Source: Ensifer adhaerens (GTDB taxonomy: Bacteria; Pseudomonadota; Alphaproteobacteria; Rhizobiales; Rhizobiaceae). From it: a stretch of DNA of 64,000 nucleotides. Below, piece after piece: positions 1 through 9,978 of the stretch (the first letter of the stretch is position 1; each line of letters opens with the position of its first letter). A program made the translations under genes and the position numbers. The notes beneath the pieces were generated by a model. The model was given only the letters and a program-made list of their open reading frames with translations. It made no database searches and was not told the DNA's origin. The DNA is taken from NCBI GenBank assembly GCA_900215285.1, contig OCMG01000004.1:1658001-1722000 (forward strand), read 5' to 3'.

Positions 1-508
1 GCGCCAGATAGACGAGCGGCACGCTCCAGAGCAGGCGCTGGTCAGAAATCAGGCTGTCGGGGAAGCGGTCGAAAAGCGCACCGATGGTTTGGGCGTCTGC
101 CATGTGGCCGAAGATGTCGGTCAGCGTCTGGACGATAACGAAGCCGATCATCCCGACGGCGGCCACGCGGGTGAAGAGGCCGAGCACGACCAGCGTCGGC
201 AGCAGCAATTCCATATAGGTGCCGAGCGGCACGATGATCTTCCACGGGAAGAACGGGAGCGCCGAGACATCGCCGCTCACCGCATCCATGGCTTGAGGCG
301 CAATCTGGTAGAAGGCGCCGTCCTGGATCTGGAAGAAACCGGCAAGACCTTCGCCGACCTTGGTGCCAAAGGAGTTCAGGAAGTAGAAATAAAGCACAGC
401 GAAAAAGACGAAACGGGCGAAGAGGCCAAGAAACCAGCCCTCCGTCAGCCTCTCGGCAAGGCCGAAGACGCCGTCGTGCAATTGCTTGATCTTCATCAGA
501 AAATTCAT
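1..508 (-). CDS. bufD: DoxX-family membrane protein, BufD-like (3' end beyond window)
   Basis: At least 169 residues are visible from ATG at 508; the C-terminus lies left of the window. The start has GGAGG nine bases upstream. It begins one base after the stop of the DUF2063 gene, so it is the last visible gene of the bufABCD operon. The protein is hydrophobic, with membrane segments such as LFARFVFFAVLYFYF near residue 24 and IIVPLGTYMELLLPTLVVLG near residue 80, and a conserved PFFPWK stretch. This fits the DoxX family (four-helix inner-membrane proteins). In bufferin operons the DoxX member is called BufD; its role is not settled, with quinone-linked electron supply or metal handling as possibilities. 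The family call rests on hydrophobic pattern and context. Confidence 0.8.
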   Translation of the reverse strand, partial: MNFLMKIKQLHDGVFGLAERLTEGWFLGLFARFVFFAVLYFYFLNSFGTKVGEGLAGFFQIQDGAFYQIAPQAMDAVSGDVSALPFFPWKIIVPLGTYMELLLPTLVVLGLFTRVAAVGMIGFVIVQTLTDIFGHMADAQTIGALFDRFPDSLISDQRLLWSVPLVYLA

Positions 509-509
509 G

Positions 510-1292
510 TCAGGAAACCTCCATCCCCTCAAAGAGAACCTTTGAAAATGCGCCTGCTTCGATGATCGCCGAAATTGCGGCGGGCAGGTTGAAATCCGGA
601 TCGGCGGAAAGGGCTGCTCCCGCTGCCTCACCGAGCGTGCGGCCTTGGATCAGCAAGCCGACAAGGTCTGCGCCGCCCTTCGGCAGGTGCCGGATTTCCG
701 GATCGTAGGCGGGGCGCGTGACGAGACCGTCTTCAGCAACGAACGGGTCGAGACCGTCCAGCGGCTCGCCTGCACGATCCCGAGCCATGATGGTGACGGC
801 GGCGTGCTGACCGCGAAACAGCCGTGTCGCGGGATGGGCGACGAGGGTGAGGCCGGCGAGGTGTTCCGGCGCGATGCGCTGCAGGGTGGCCCCGTCGAGC
901 GCTGCGGCATCTGCTGCATGGAAGCTGTCTAGCCACAGGCGTTCCAGCCGGGCGACATCGCCCAGAAAAGGGAGTTCGGCCGCCGGCTCGAACTCGTCGA
1001 GAAACGCCGGGAATGTCGCGCCATATTCGAAGAGCAGACGCGACGTCGGGGGATTGTCCTGTATGTAGAGCCTTGCCGTTGCTCGGAAGAAGTCCTCCCC
1101 GACCAGGTTCTGGATGGTCGGGAAGATTTCGACCAGCGCATTGACGAGGCTGACGGTCACATTGTTGCGATAGACACCAAAACGTCGTGCCGCCGGCTTG
1201 CCTTCGGGCGTGATCAGGCCATCGGGAACCGCACGCTCCGGATTGAGAAGCGCGGCAACGAAAGCATGCTGGGAGGGCGATGCGTCACCCAT
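510..1292 (-). CDS. bufC: DUF2063 protein, bufferin-modification partner BufC
   Basis: 260 residues. The N-terminal half has the DUF2063 signature RFGVYRNNV near residue 37, followed by [16 protein letters not shown]. This domain is known as the HvfC/BufC N-terminal domain and is nearly always encoded beside a DUF692 (MNIO) enzyme, which it appears to help present the peptide substrate to. The ATG at 1292 lies inside the last codons of bufB (8-base overlap), and the stop is one base before bufD, so the three genes are translationally coupled. No signal peptide is evident, so it should act in the cytosol before export of the precursor. Family assignment is strong; the exact role is inferred from the known clusters. 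Confidence 0.9.
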   Translation of the reverse strand: MGDASPSQHAFVAALLNPERAVPDGLITPEGKPAARRFGVYRNNVTVSLVNALVEIFPTIQNLVGEDFFRATARLYIQDNPPTSRLLFEYGATFPAFLDEFEPAAELPFLGDVARLERLWLDSFHAADAAALDGATLQRIAPEHLAGLTLVAHPATRLFRGQHAAVTIMARDRAGEPLDGLDPFVAEDGLVTRPAYDPEIRHLPKGGADLVGLLIQGRTLGEAAGAALSADPDFNLPAAISAIIEAGAFSKVLFEGMEVS

Positions 1293-2184
1293 GGCGCGCG
1301 CCCATCAGATAGGTGGAAGCGTGTCGCGCAAGAATCGCGTCCGCAGCCTCAGCCTCGCGACGCAGAACCGGCCAGTCGGGAACGTCATTGTCCCATTCGA
1401 TCAATGTCGGCAGCGGGCCGGTCTGGCTGATGACGATGTCGTAGAGGCGCCAGACCTCATCGTCCACGGGCCGATCATGGGCGTCGATCAGCAGGCGCAT
1501 GCCATCCTCGTCCTCGTCCTCCGCATGCCCCGCCAGATGAATTTCCTCGACCAGATCGAGCGGGAAGTCGTGCAGATACATCAGCGGCTTGAAGCGGTTG
1601 TTGACGGACGAGACCAGCACATTGTTGACGTCGAGCAGCAGGCCGCAGCCAGTCCGGAGGGCGATCGCGCGGATGAAGTCCGTCTCGCTCATCGTGGAGC
1701 GCTCGAAGACCGCGTAGGTCGAGGGGTTCTCGAGCAGGATCTTCCGGCCCAGGACCGATTGCACCAGATCGATATGATCGCAGACGCGGCTTAGCGTTTC
1801 GTGGTCATAGGGGACCGGCAAGAGATCGTTGAAATAGCTGTCGTCATGGGTTGACCACGCCAGATGTTCGGACACCTGCTCCGGTTCGTAACGCTCCACG
1901 ACGGCCTTGAGCCGCGAAAGGTGCATGGCGTCGATCCCGTTCTCGGAACCGATCGATAGACCTACGCCATGCACGGAGAGCGGAAAATGCTCCCGCATGC
2001 GGGTCAGCTGGCGATGCGGGTGACCGCCAGCCCCCATGTAGTTCTCCGCATGCACTTCCAGGAAACCGATCCGGTAGCTGTCGGCGAGGATCGCGTCGGC
2101 ATGCACGGACTTGAAGCCGGCCCCCGCGCGAGCGGGCAAGGTCTTGCCGATCCGGGCAGGCTGGCCGAAAACTTCCGGTTTCAT
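1285..2184 (-). CDS. bufB: DUF692 multinuclear non-heme iron oxidative enzyme (MNIO), BufB
   Basis: 299 residues with a TIM-barrel DUF692 pattern. Likely metal ligands are present: HAEN (45-48), SVHGVG (H72), SEH (E106, H107), LLENPS (E152), LLLDVNN (D185, N187), IHLAGH (H216, H220), DAH (D234, H236) and LIEWD (E263). Enzymes of this family use two or three iron ions and oxygen to modify cysteines in ribosomally made peptides; bufferin enzymes turn Cys into thiooxazole-type groups that bind copper. The natural substrate is the adjacent four-Cys protein at 2388-2699. The start at 2184 has AAGGA upstream. It follows bufA after a 203-base gap holding a strong hairpin. Chemistry is inferred from family knowledge; the ligand set is directly visible. 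Confidence 0.93.
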   Translation of the reverse strand: MKPEVFGQPARIGKTLPARAGAGFKSVHADAILADSYRIGFLEVHAENYMGAGGHPHRQLTRMREHFPLSVHGVGLSIGSENGIDAMHLSRLKAVVERYEPEQVSEHLAWSTHDDSYFNDLLPVPYDHETLSRVCDHIDLVQSVLGRKILLENPSTYAVFERSTMSETDFIRAIALRTGCGLLLDVNNVLVSSVNNRFKPLMYLHDFPLDLVEEIHLAGHAEDEDEDGMRLLIDAHDRPVDDEVWRLYDIVISQTGPLPTLIEWDNDVPDWPVLRREAEAADAILARHASTYLMGARHG

Positions 2185-2232
2185 CTCGTTGTTCCTTCAA
2201 ATGGATTTCGTCATGAAAAAGCCAACGCCCCA

Positions 2233-2250
2233 GCCCGGGGAAGCCCGGGC
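2233..2250 (-). terminator. GC-rich hairpin between bufA and bufB (partial terminator or RNA stabiliser)
   Basis: GCCCGGG (2233-2239), a 4-base loop, then CCCGGGC (2244-2250) form a perfect 7-bp all-GC stem. In the minus-strand transcript a GGCTTTTTC run comes about 12 bases after the stem. It sits in the only sizeable gap of the buf operon, just before bufB. The imperfect T-tract spacing suggests partial read-through or protection of the bufA message rather than full termination. Confidence 0.55.
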
Positions 2251-2387
2251 GCCGGATAGATGTGTCAATGCCTCCTCCTCAAGGAGCCCGCCCTGCGGGA
2301 CTGCGGATGGGTGAGGCATCGACGCGATGCCGGGCGATCGGGCCCGGGCGCTGCAATAAACGCCCGCCGATCCTTCCGAGGCCGAAA

Positions 2388-2699
2388 TCAGGCCGGCAGG
2401 TCGCGCTTCAGGGCTTCCAGTGAGCCCTTGCGGTCTCCCGGCAACTTCATCGTGGTGCAGGTGCCCTTGGCGACATATTTCCAGGAGTTGCCCTGGTAGT
2501 CGATCTTGGACGTGCCGGCGCAGGTCGTGCCGGGGCCTGCAGCACAGTCGTTCTTGCCGGCCATGGCAACACCGAAGCACTTTTCCTTTGCGTCGGCAGC
2601 GGCAGCCGGCGTGACGGACGAAACGAAACTGGCGGCAGAAACTGCCATCATGAGGGCGCTGGCGACTGCGGATGCGCCAATGACGGTCTTGGTGGACAT
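2388..2699 (-). CDS. bufA: DUF2282 exported precursor, BufA1-type copper-binding bufferin
   Basis: 103 residues. A Sec-type signal peptide (basic start, hydrophobic stretch to about residue 30, then PAAAADA) precedes a short mature region with exactly four cysteines: C41 (EKCFG), C52 (NDCA), C60 (TTCAG) and C81 (GTCTT). EKCxGVAxAGKNDC is the hallmark of DUF2282/BufA1 precursors. In Caulobacter such peptides are modified on cysteines by the MNIO partner, exported and bind copper in the periplasm. The ATG at 2699 has a GAGGAG ribosome site eight bases upstream; an in-frame upstream start lacks one. First gene of bufABCD, so probably the most expressed. No metal regulator gene is adjacent. Confidence 0.92.
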   Translation of the reverse strand: MSTKTVIGASAVASALMMAVSAASFVSSVTPAAAADAKEKCFGVAMAGKNDCAAGPGTTCAGTSKIDYQGNSWKYVAKGTCTTMKLPGDRKGSLEALKRDLPA

Positions 2700-2903
2700 T
2701 ATGGATCTCCTCAAATGGATTGGGTTCGGCGGGTTTGAAATTCCCGCCGCCGGGCCCCTGTGGTCCGGTGAGAAGAAGCTCGCACAGTTCCCGCATAAAT
2801 GGAAATCAACCCGAGGTTACCGGACGATAACTCGCGTGTGATCGCGCCGTGACGGTGACGTCAACTGCGGGGGCATGGCCGTGAGCATCGCGTGATGTCG
2901 ACT

Positions 2904-3956
2904 TTACCTCAGGAGTTCGACGAAGCGGTCGACTTCGGAGGCGTCGGTCGCAAAGGACGTGACGAGGCGCACCAGCGTCTCGTCAGGCGCCATCGCATCA
3001 TGCAGGTGTTCCGGGATCTCATGCCAGTCGTAGAATTGCGCGCCGGCATCGCGAAGACGCTTCGAGGCGTCGTTGCGGAAGATGGCAAAGACCTCATTGG
3101 CATTCGTCTCCCAGGCGGAGCGGGCATTATTGCTTGCTGCGATGCCCGCACGCAGCCGATCCGCCATCGCATTGGCGTGCCCAGCAAGTTCCAGCCAAAG
3201 GCCATCTTCGAAATAGGCCTCGAACTGGGCGGCAACAAAGCGGGTCTTGGAAAAGAGCTGCGCCGACTGCTTGCGGATGAAGGGCAGCTGACGGGCCTGT
3301 TCCGGATTCATGAAGACGATCGCCTCCGCGCACCAGCAGCCGTTCTTCGTCGCGCCGAAGGAGAGGATGTCGACGCCGCGCTTCCACGTCATTTCGGCGG
3401 GCGAGACATTGAGCGCGGTCAGCGCATTGGCAAAGCGAGCGCCGTCCATGTGGAGCGGAATATCGTGGCTCTTCGCGATGCCGGCGATGCGTTCGATTTC
3501 GCCGAGTGAATAGAGCGTGCCGGACTCGGTCGATTGCGTGACGGTGACAGCCATGGGCTGGCCAGCATGGATGAAGGCCGGCGGGACGGCGCGGATGCCA
3601 CGCTCCAGGCTCACCGGATCGATCTTGCCATCCTTGCCGCCGATGGGCGAAAGACGGGCGGCGCTGGAGAAGAAGCCGGGCGCGCCGCATTCGTCGCAGA
3701 ACACATGCGCGCTGTCGTGGCAGAAGATAACGCCGCCGGGCTTGCCGACGCTGGCCAGAGCGAGCGAATTCGCCGCCGTCCCCGTGGAGACAAAGAAGAC
3801 GGCAACCTCGCGCTCGAAGATATCGTTGAATGTCTGTTCCACCTTCTTGTCCAGCGCCGACGTGCCATAAGCCGAGGCGAAGCCGCCCGCTTCTGTCGTC
3901 AAGCGCTCAGCGATCTTCGGATGGGCGCCGGCCCAGTTGTCGGAGGCAAAAAACAT
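2904..3956 (-). CDS. ltaE: Low-specificity L-threonine aldolase
   Basis: 350 residues; PLP-dependent enzyme of the beta-eliminating lyase family that splits L-threonine or L-allo-threonine to glycine and acetaldehyde. The PLP-binding lysine is K204 in SFGATKNG, and MDGARFANAL carries the family Asp. The start is placed at the MFFASDNWAGAHP methionine (3956), which matches the usual alphaproteobacterial N-terminus; an ATG 19 codons upstream would add a charged extension that is unlikely. Single gene, divergent from gltB across a 535-base intergenic region and 204 bases upstream of bufA on the same strand. Confidence 0.9.
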   Translation of the reverse strand: MFFASDNWAGAHPKIAERLTTEAGGFASAYGTSALDKKVEQTFNDIFEREVAVFFVSTGTAANSLALASVGKPGGVIFCHDSAHVFCDECGAPGFFSSAARLSPIGGKDGKIDPVSLERGIRAVPPAFIHAGQPMAVTVTQSTESGTLYSLGEIERIAGIAKSHDIPLHMDGARFANALTALNVSPAEMTWKRGVDILSFGATKNGCWCAEAIVFMNPEQARQLPFIRKQSAQLFSKTRFVAAQFEAYFEDGLWLELAGHANAMADRLRAGIAASNNARSAWETNANEVFAIFRNDASKRLRDAGAQFYDWHEIPEHLHDAMAPDETLVRLVTSFATDASEVDRFVELLR

Positions 3957-4491
3957 CGTAAAATCCGGCCTTGTTCGTGTCGTGTCGCAGGGGTTTGCGG
4001 GGACATTAATCAATTGTCCCCGGGGCGGCCACCTTGCGGAGCGAGAAACCCCAAAATTTGACCAACTGGTAATATTCCGACCATACTCATAGAAAGCACG
4101 AAATTTAATTACGTAAATTGGTAATTTTACGAAACCTTGTGCGCTTCGGTATTAATATTTTCCTCCAAGGCCCTTGCAGCCCCGGCGTCTTTCTGGCATA
4201 GAACGAATGAAATAGGACAGGTTTGCTGTCCTATTTCGGTCTTGAAGGACCGAAGACGCGGCAAAAGTGCTGGAAACGGCGACAATTCGCGCTATAGTCC
4301 GATCGTCACTTGCGGATGTTAATGTCCGCCCAAGGACATCAATCAAGGCATGAGAATTTCCTAGGTTCCTGCGCCGGATGACGGGGCGGGCAAGGCTGAG
4401 GGATGCTCGCGCGAGGACTTGCAGCATTCAGCTGCATCGGGTGAATGAACAGGGGCGTCCGCGTGTGCGGACCAGTTTTTGGAGGAAGACG
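3957..4491. promoter_or_regulatory. Long divergent regulatory region between ltaE and gltB
   Basis: 535 bases without a credible gene. The part nearest ltaE (about 4040-4165) is AT-rich and holds the dyad AATTTA-N6-TAAATT at 4102-4119 and ACCA-AC-TGGT near 4063, plausible operators. The gltB-proximal half holds a series of stem-loops listed separately. A weak GCGGA/TCCGC stem lies at 4312-4329. No clear sigma-70 promoter could be fixed by eye. Confidence 0.5.
4209..4252 (+). promoter_or_regulatory. Tandem hairpins in the gltB upstream region
   Basis: GAAATAGGACAG (4209-4220), loop GTTTG, CTGTCCTATTTC (4226-4237) is a perfect 12-bp inverted repeat. It is joined directly to CGGTC (4237-4241), a 6-base loop and GACCG (4248-4252). 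Neither strand shows a proper T-tract after the stem, so a simple terminator is unlikely. It could be a protein operator or a structured leader RNA about 240 bases before the gltB start. Confidence 0.5.
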
Positions 4492-7400
4492 ATGACGGAT
4501 TTGTCGCCATCTCAGGTCATGGGTGTTGATATCGCGGCTGGTGAGACCACGGCCACGAAAACCCGCGCCTTCGCCCGAAAACTTCCCGATGCTCAGGGGC
4601 TTTACAACCCGGCCAACGAACATGACGCATGCGGCGTCGGCTTTGTCGCGCATATGAAGGGTGTCAAGTCGCACCAGATCGTCAAGGACGGTCTGTTCAT
4701 CCTGGAAAACCTGACGCATCGCGGTGCCGTCGGTGCCGATCCGCTGATGGGCGATGGTGCCGGCATTCTCGTGCAGATCCCGGATCGTTTCTTCCGCGAG
4801 GAGATGGCGGCTCAGGGCGTGACCCTGCCAAAGGCTGGCGAATATGCCGTGGGTCATATCTTCATGCCGCGCGAAGGCGACCAGATCGACCATTTCAAGA
4901 AGGTGATCGGCGAGGTGATCGCGGAGGAGGGGCAGGTGCTTCTCGGCTTCCGCGACGTGCCGGTCGACAATTCGTCGCTCTCCAAGGCGCCCGACATTGC
5001 CGCGACCGAGCCGCACCATGTGCAGGTCTTCATCGGCATGGGCGCGGGCGTTGCGTCTGCCGTCGAGTTCGAGCGCAGCCTCTTCCTGCTGCGCAAGGTG
5101 ATCTCCAACCGCATCTATAACGAAGGCGGCGGGCAGGAAAACCGCGACTTCTATCCGGTGTCGCTGTCGTCCTCGACCATCGTCTACAAGGGCATGTTCC
5201 TGGCCTATCAGGTCGGCGCCTACTACAAGGACTTGACGGATCCGCGGTTTGAAAGCGCGGTCGCGCTCGTTCACCAGCGCTTCTCGACCAACACCTTCCC
5301 GTCGTGGAAGCTGGCGCACCCGTACCGCATGGTCGCCCATAACGGCGAAATCAATACGCTGCGCGGCAACGTCAACTGGATGGCGGCCCGCCAAGCCTCC
5401 GTTTCGTCGCCGCTCTTCGGCGAGGACATCTCCAAGCTCTGGCCGATCTCCTATGAAGGACAGTCGGATACGGCGTGCTTCGACAACGCGCTCGAGTTCC
5501 TCGTGCGCGGCGGCTATTCGATGGCGCATGCCGTCATGATGCTGATCCCGGAAGCATGGTCCGGCAATCAGTCCATGAGCCCTGAGCGCAAGGCATTCTA
5601 CGAATATCACGCCGCCCTCATGGAACCGTGGGACGGCCCGGCGGCGGTTGCCTTCACCGACGGTCGCCAGATCGGTGCGACGCTCGACCGCAACGGCCTG
5701 CGTCCCGCCCGCTACATCGTGACAAACGACGACCGCGTCATCATGGCCTCCGAAGCCGGCGTTCTGCCGGTTGACGAAGAGAAGATCGTCACCAAGTGGC
5801 GTCTCCAGCCCGGCAAGATGCTGCTGATCGACATGCAGGAAGGCCGCATCATCTCGGACGAGGAGATCAAGTCCTCGCTCGCGAACGCGCATCCCTATCG
5901 CAAGTGGCTCGATAACACGCAGCTGATCCTGGAAGACCTCAAGCCGGTCGAGCCGCGCGCGCTGCGCCGCGACGTCTCGCTGCTCGATCGCCAGCAGGCC
6001 TTCGGTTATACGGTTGAAGACACGAAGATCCTGATGTCGCCGATGGCGACGACGGGTCAGGAAGCCATCGGCTCGATGGGCACGGATACGCCGATCTCGG
6101 CCATGTCGTCGAAGTCGAAGCTGCTTTACACCTATTTCAAGCAGAACTTCGCGCAGGTGACGAACCCGCCGATCGACCCGATCCGCGAAGAGCTTGTCAT
6201 GAGCCTCGTCTCCTTCATCGGGCCGCGGCCGAATATTCTCGACCACAAGGGCGCATCCAAGGCCAAGCGCCTGGAAGTGCGCCAGCCGATCCTGACCAAT
6301 GGGGATCTGGAGAAGATCCGCTCCATCGGCCACACGGAAGACCGTTTCGACACCAAGACTCTCGACTTCACCTATGAAGCCGAGATGGGTGCCGAAGGCA
6401 TGCCGGCGATGATCGAGCGGCTCTGCGAGCGCGCGGAAGCGGCTGTCACCAGCGGCTACAACATCATCATCCTGTCGGACCGCCAGATCGGGCCGGACCG
6501 CATCGCGATCCCGGCGCTGCTGGCGACGGCGGCCGTGCATCACCACCTGATCCGCAAGGGGTTGCGTACCTCGGTCGGCCTCGTCGTGGAATCCGGCGAG
6601 CCGCGCGAAGTGCATCACTTCTGCTGTCTGGCCGGCTATGGCGCGGAAGCCATCAACCCCTATCTCGCCTTCGACACGCTGATCGACATGCATTCGCGTG
6701 GCGAATTCCCGAAGGAGGTCGATGCCTCGGAAGTGGTCTATCGCTACATCAAGGCGGTCGGTAAGGGCATTCTGAAGGTCATGTCCAAGATGGGCATTTC
6801 GACCTATCAGTCCTATTGCGGCGCGCAGATTTTCGATGCGATCGGCCTTTCGTCCGAGCTGGTCGAGAAGTTCTTCTTCGGCACGGCGACCACCATCGAG
6901 GGCGTTGGCCTTGAGGAAATCGCCCGCGAGACTGTCGCCCGTCACGAGTCGGCCTTCGGCAACGATCCGGTTCTGGCCGGCACGCTCGATGTCGGTGGCG
7001 AATATGCCTTCCGCAAGCGTGGTGAAGGCCATGCCTGGACGCCGGATGCGATTGCCTCGCTGCAGCACGCCGCGCGCGGCAACTCCCGCGACCGGTTCAG
7101 CGAGTTCTCCGCGCTGGTGAACGATCAGACCCAGAAGATGAACGCCATCCGCGGCCTCTTCACGATCAAGGATGCCGCAGCGCTCGGCCGCAAGCCGGTC
7201 GCGCTCGACGAGGTCGAGCCGGCGGTGGAGATCGTCAAGCGTTTCGCCACGGGCGCCATGTCCTTCGGCTCGATCAGCCGCGAGGCACATACGACGCTGG
7301 CGATCGCCATGAACAAGATCGGCGGCAAGTCCAACACGGGCGAGGGCGGCGAAGAATCCGAACGCTATCTGCCGAAGCTTGACGGTTCGCTGCCGCTGGA

Positions 7401-9219
7401 GCGCTCGGCGATCAAGCAGGTTGCCTCCGGCCGCTTCGGCGTGACGACCGAATATCTGGTCAACGCAGACGTGCTGCAGATCAAGGTCGCGCAGGGCGCC
7501 AAGCCCGGCGAGGGCGGCCAGCTGCCCGGTCACAAGGTGGATGCGACGATTGCCAAGACGCGGCATTCGACGCCCGGCGTCGGCCTTATCTCGCCGCCGC
7601 CGCACCATGACATCTATTCGATCGAAGATCTGGCGCAGCTGATCTACGACCTGAAGAACGTCAACCCGAAGGCCGATATCTCGGTCAAGCTCGTCTCGGA
7701 AGTCGGCGTCGGCACGGTTGCCGCCGGCGTGGCCAAGGCGCGCGCCGACCATATCACGATTTCCGGCTATGACGGCGGCACGGGCGCATCGCCGCTCACC
7801 TCGCTGAAGCATGCCGGCAGCCCGTGGGAAATCGGTCTTGCCGAAACGCATCAGACGTTGGTCCTTAACGGGCTGCGCTCGCGCGTCGCGCTGCAGGTGG
7901 ACGGTGGTCTCAAGACCGGCCGCGATGTCATCATCGGTGCGCTTCTGGGCGCCGACGAGTTCGGCTTCTCGACCGCGCCGCTGATTGCCGCCGGCTGCAT
8001 CATGATGCGCAAGTGCCATCTCAACACCTGCCCGGTCGGCGTGGCTACCCAGGACCCGGTTCTGCGCAAGCGCTTCAAGGGCACGCCGGAGCATGTCATC
8101 AACTTCTTCTTCTTTGTTGCAGAGGAAGTGCGGGAAATCCTCGCCTCCATGGGCTTCACCAAGCTCGACCAGATCATCGGCCAGACCGACATGCTCGGCC
8201 AGGAAGCGATGATTGCGCACTGGAAGGCCAAGGGTCTCGACTTCAGCCGCATCTTCCACAAGGTCGATGCGCCGAAGGAAGCGACCTACTGGACGACGCG
8301 CCAGCATCACCCGATCGAGCATGTTCTCGACCGGACGCTGATCGAAAAGGCGATGCCGGCTCTCGAATCGAAGACGCCGACCGCCTTCGACGTGACGATC
8401 AAGAACGTCGACCGTTCCGCCGGCGCGATGCTGTCGGGCGAAGTCGCCATGCGCTACGGCCACAAGGGCCTGAAGGACGATACGATCGACGTGACGCTGC
8501 GCGGCACGGCCGGTCAGTCGTTTGCGGCCTTCCTCGCCCGCGGCGTGACCTTCCGCCTCATCGGCGATGGCAATGACTATGTCGGCAAGGGCCTGTCGGG
8601 CGGCAAGATCATCGTACGTCCGCCGGAAAACACGAAGATCGTGGCTGAAAACTCGATCATCGTTGGCAACACCGTTCTTTACGGCGCAATTGCCGGCGAG
8701 TGCTACTTCAACGGCGTGGCCGGCGAACGCTTCGCCGTGCGCAACTCCGGTGCGGTCGCGGTTGTCGAAGGCGTGGGCGACCATGGTTGCGAATACATGA
8801 CCGGCGGCGTGGTCGTCGTCATCGGCAAGACGGGCCGCAACTTCGCGGCCGGCATGTCCGGCGGTGTCGCCTATGTGCTCGACGAGGAAGGCGATTTTGC
8901 CAGCCGCTGCAACATGGCCATGGTCGAACTCGAGCCGGTTCCGGAAGAGGACGACATGCTGGAGAAGCTGCACCACCATGGCGGCGACCTCATGCACAAG
9001 GGCCGCGTGGACGTTTCCGGCGACATGACCCGTCATGACGAGGAACGCCTCTACCAGCTCATCGCCAACCACCTGCATTACACAGGCTCGGCACGGGCGA
9101 AGGCGATCCTCGACCATTGGGCAGACTATCGTCCGAAGTTCCGCAAGGTCATGCCGGTCGAATACCGCCGTGCACTCGAGGATATGGAACGCATGAAGAT
9201 GGGTGTTGCGGCGGAATAA
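4492..9219 (+). CDS. gltB: Glutamate synthase (NADPH) large subunit
   Basis: 1575 residues, the usual length. It transfers the amide nitrogen of glutamine to 2-oxoglutarate, giving two glutamates; electrons come from the GltD subunit. Domains in order: a propeptide of about 46 residues ending at C47 (HDACGVGF), the N-terminal nucleophile of the class II glutaminase domain; a central domain to about 770; an FMN-binding synthase domain with the 3Fe-4S cysteines C1169, C1175 and C1180 ([12 protein letters not shown]); and a C-terminal GXGXG beta-helix. The ATG at 4492 has GGAGG six bases upstream; more upstream starts lack one. gltD lies 1.1 kb downstream, separated by vapBC and ybjQ. Confidence 0.98.
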   Translation: MTDLSPSQVMGVDIAAGETTATKTRAFARKLPDAQGLYNPANEHDACGVGFVAHMKGVKSHQIVKDGLFILENLTHRGAVGADPLMGDGAGILVQIPDRFFREEMAAQGVTLPKAGEYAVGHIFMPREGDQIDHFKKVIGEVIAEEGQVLLGFRDVPVDNSSLSKAPDIAATEPHHVQVFIGMGAGVASAVEFERSLFLLRKVISNRIYNEGGGQENRDFYPVSLSSSTIVYKGMFLAYQVGAYYKDLTDPRFESAVALVHQRFSTNTFPSWKLAHPYRMVAHNGEINTLRGNVNWMAARQASVSSPLFGEDISKLWPISYEGQSDTACFDNALEFLVRGGYSMAHAVMMLIPEAWSGNQSMSPERKAFYEYHAALMEPWDGPAAVAFTDGRQIGATLDRNGLRPARYIVTNDDRVIMASEAGVLPVDEEKIVTKWRLQPGKMLLIDMQEGRIISDEEIKSSLANAHPYRKWLDNTQLILEDLKPVEPRALRRDVSLLDRQQAFGYTVEDTKILMSPMATTGQEAIGSMGTDTPISAMSSKSKLLYTYFKQNFAQVTNPPIDPIREELVMSLVSFIGPRPNILDHKGASKAKRLEVRQPILTNGDLEKIRSIGHTEDRFDTKTLDFTYEAEMGAEGMPAMIERLCERAEAAVTSGYNIIILSDRQIGPDRIAIPALLATAAVHHHLIRKGLRTSVGLVVESGEPREVHHFCCLAGYGAEAINPYLAFDTLIDMHSRGEFPKEVDASEVVYRYIKAVGKGILKVMSKMGISTYQSYCGAQIFDAIGLSSELVEKFFFGTATTIEGVGLEEIARETVARHESAFGNDPVLAGTLDVGGEYAFRKRGEGHAWTPDAIASLQHAARGNSRDRFSEFSALVNDQTQKMNAIRGLFTIKDAAALGRKPVALDEVEPAVEIVKRFATGAMSFGSISREAHTTLAIAMNKIGGKSNTGEGGEESERYLPKLDGSLPLERSAIKQVASGRFGVTTEYLVNADVLQIKVAQGAKPGEGGQLPGHKVDATIAKTRHSTPGVGLISPPPHHDIYSIEDLAQLIYDLKNVNPKADISVKLVSEVGVGTVAAGVAKARADHITISGYDGGTGASPLTSLKHAGSPWEIGLAETHQTLVLNGLRSRVALQVDGGLKTGRDVIIGALLGADEFGFSTAPLIAAGCIMMRKCHLNTCPVGVATQDPVLRKRFKGTPEHVINFFFFVAEEVREILASMGFTKLDQIIGQTDMLGQEAMIAHWKAKGLDFSRIFHKVDAPKEATYWTTRQHHPIEHVLDRTLIEKAMPALESKTPTAFDVTIKNVDRSAGAMLSGEVAMRYGHKGLKDDTIDVTLRGTAGQSFAAFLARGVTFRLIGDGNDYVGKGLSGGKIIVRPPENTKIVAENSIIVGNTVLYGAIAGECYFNGVAGERFAVRNSGAVAVVEGVGDHGCEYMTGGVVVVIGKTGRNFAAGMSGGVAYVLDEEGDFASRCNMAMVELEPVPEEDDMLEKLHHHGGDLMHKGRVDVSGDMTRHDEERLYQLIANHLHYTGSARAKAILDHWADYRPKFRKVMPVEYRRALEDMERMKMGVAAE

Positions 9220-9236
9220 GTTCACCGGGTTCGTTT

Positions 9237-9265
9237 GTTGTGATATGCTTTTGGCATATCACAAC
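9237..9265 (+). promoter_or_regulatory. Palindromic operator upstream of vapB (glt locus)
   Basis: GTTGTGATATGC (9237-9248), loop TTTTG, GCATATCACAAC (9254-9265): a perfect 12-bp inverted repeat ending 13 bases before the vapB ATG and starting 17 bases after the gltB stop. The position and symmetry are typical of autorepression by a VapB-VapC complex. It could also act as an RNA hairpin in read-through transcripts from gltB. Confidence 0.7.
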
Positions 9266-9278
9266 GGTGGGGCCTGAT

Positions 9279-9551
9279 ATGAACGAGCATGTGAAAGACG
9301 CTGGTGAAGGTGGCGAAGTTGCAGTCGCCATCTTCAAGAATGGCCGAAGCCGTGCTGTTCGCATCCCGAAGGAATTCGATCTTGAAGGTGATCGCGCCGT
9401 CATGGTGCAGCAACCGGATGGCTCGATCCTGATGCGGACGGCAGTGACTGCCGGGCTGATCGAGTATCTCAAGCAGGCGGAAGCCTGGAGTGGAGAGGAT
9501 TTCGTCGAAAGCGACGATGATCTGGCGCCGCTCGATGAGGTCGAAATCTGA
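9279..9551 (+). CDS. vapB: VapB-type antitoxin (AbrB/MazE fold)
   Basis: 90 residues. The N-terminal part (residues 10-45: VAVAIFKNGRSRAVRIPKEF) is a swapped-hairpin AbrB DNA-binding motif of the VapB kind. The acidic tail (ESDDDLAPLDEVE) is the usual toxin-wrapping segment. The start at ATG 9279 follows a palindromic operator. The stop overlaps the vapC ATG by one base (TGATG), so toxin translation depends on antitoxin translation. The pair sits between gltB and gltD, which normally form one transcription unit. Confidence 0.88.
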   Translation: MNEHVKDAGEGGEVAVAIFKNGRSRAVRIPKEFDLEGDRAVMVQQPDGSILMRTAVTAGLIEYLKQAEAWSGEDFVESDDDLAPLDEVEI

Positions 9552-9946
9552 TGCGGTACATGCTCGATACCAACATCGTTTCGGCGATCGTGAGGGATCC
9601 GCGTGGAAGGGTGTTCGAACGGCTTCTCGATGTCGGGGAAGAGAATGCTTTTATCAGCATCATCACCCATGGTGAGATCTGGTATGGCGTGAAGAAGAAC
9701 GGCTCCGAGGAGCTGACACAAAAGGTATCGGCAGTCACGCGGCGCCTTTATGTGGCGCCACTGCAGCTACCGGCAGATCAGCGTTACGCCGAGATCCGGC
9801 TGGCGCTGAGGCAAGGAAAGAATATCGGTCCAAATGACCTTTGGATCTCGGCACATGCAGTGGCGTTGGACGCCGTGCTGGTGACGAACAATCAAAACGA
9901 ATTTTCCCGGGTTCCGGGGCTGAAGGTCGAGAACTGGACGAAGTAG
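9551..9946 (+). CDS. vapC: VapC-type PIN-domain toxin ribonuclease
   Basis: 131 residues covering a full PIN domain: LDTN at 5-8 (first acidic residue D6), THGEIWYG (E42), [11 protein letters not shown] (D near 96) and the family's LVTNNxxEFxRVPGL ending. Such toxins cut tRNA or rRNA in the presence of Mg2+. The fourth acidic position reads Asn in TNNQNEF, which is common in the FitB-like subgroup, so activity is expected. It is translated from an ATG overlapping the vapB stop. Intact length and motifs suggest a working toxin. Confidence 0.9.
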   Translation: MRYMLDTNIVSAIVRDPRGRVFERLLDVGEENAFISIITHGEIWYGVKKNGSEELTQKVSAVTRRLYVAPLQLPADQRYAEIRLALRQGKNIGPNDLWISAHAVALDAVLVTNNQNEFSRVPGLKVENWTK

Positions 9947-9978
9947 GCGCGAGGTTGCGCCGCCAAGGGGACGCTGGA

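Noticed and set aside
2815..2821. GGTAACC on the minus strand upstream of bufA as an ECF sigma -35 element
   Set aside because: No matching -10 element was found at the expected 16-17 base spacing, and no ECF sigma or anti-sigma gene is adjacent.
4339..9225. A 1628-codon open frame antisense to gltB
   Set aside because: It mirrors gltB almost end to end, is very rich in Arg, His, Asp and Val as expected from the reverse frame of GC-rich coding DNA, and shows no domain. gltB is beyond doubt.
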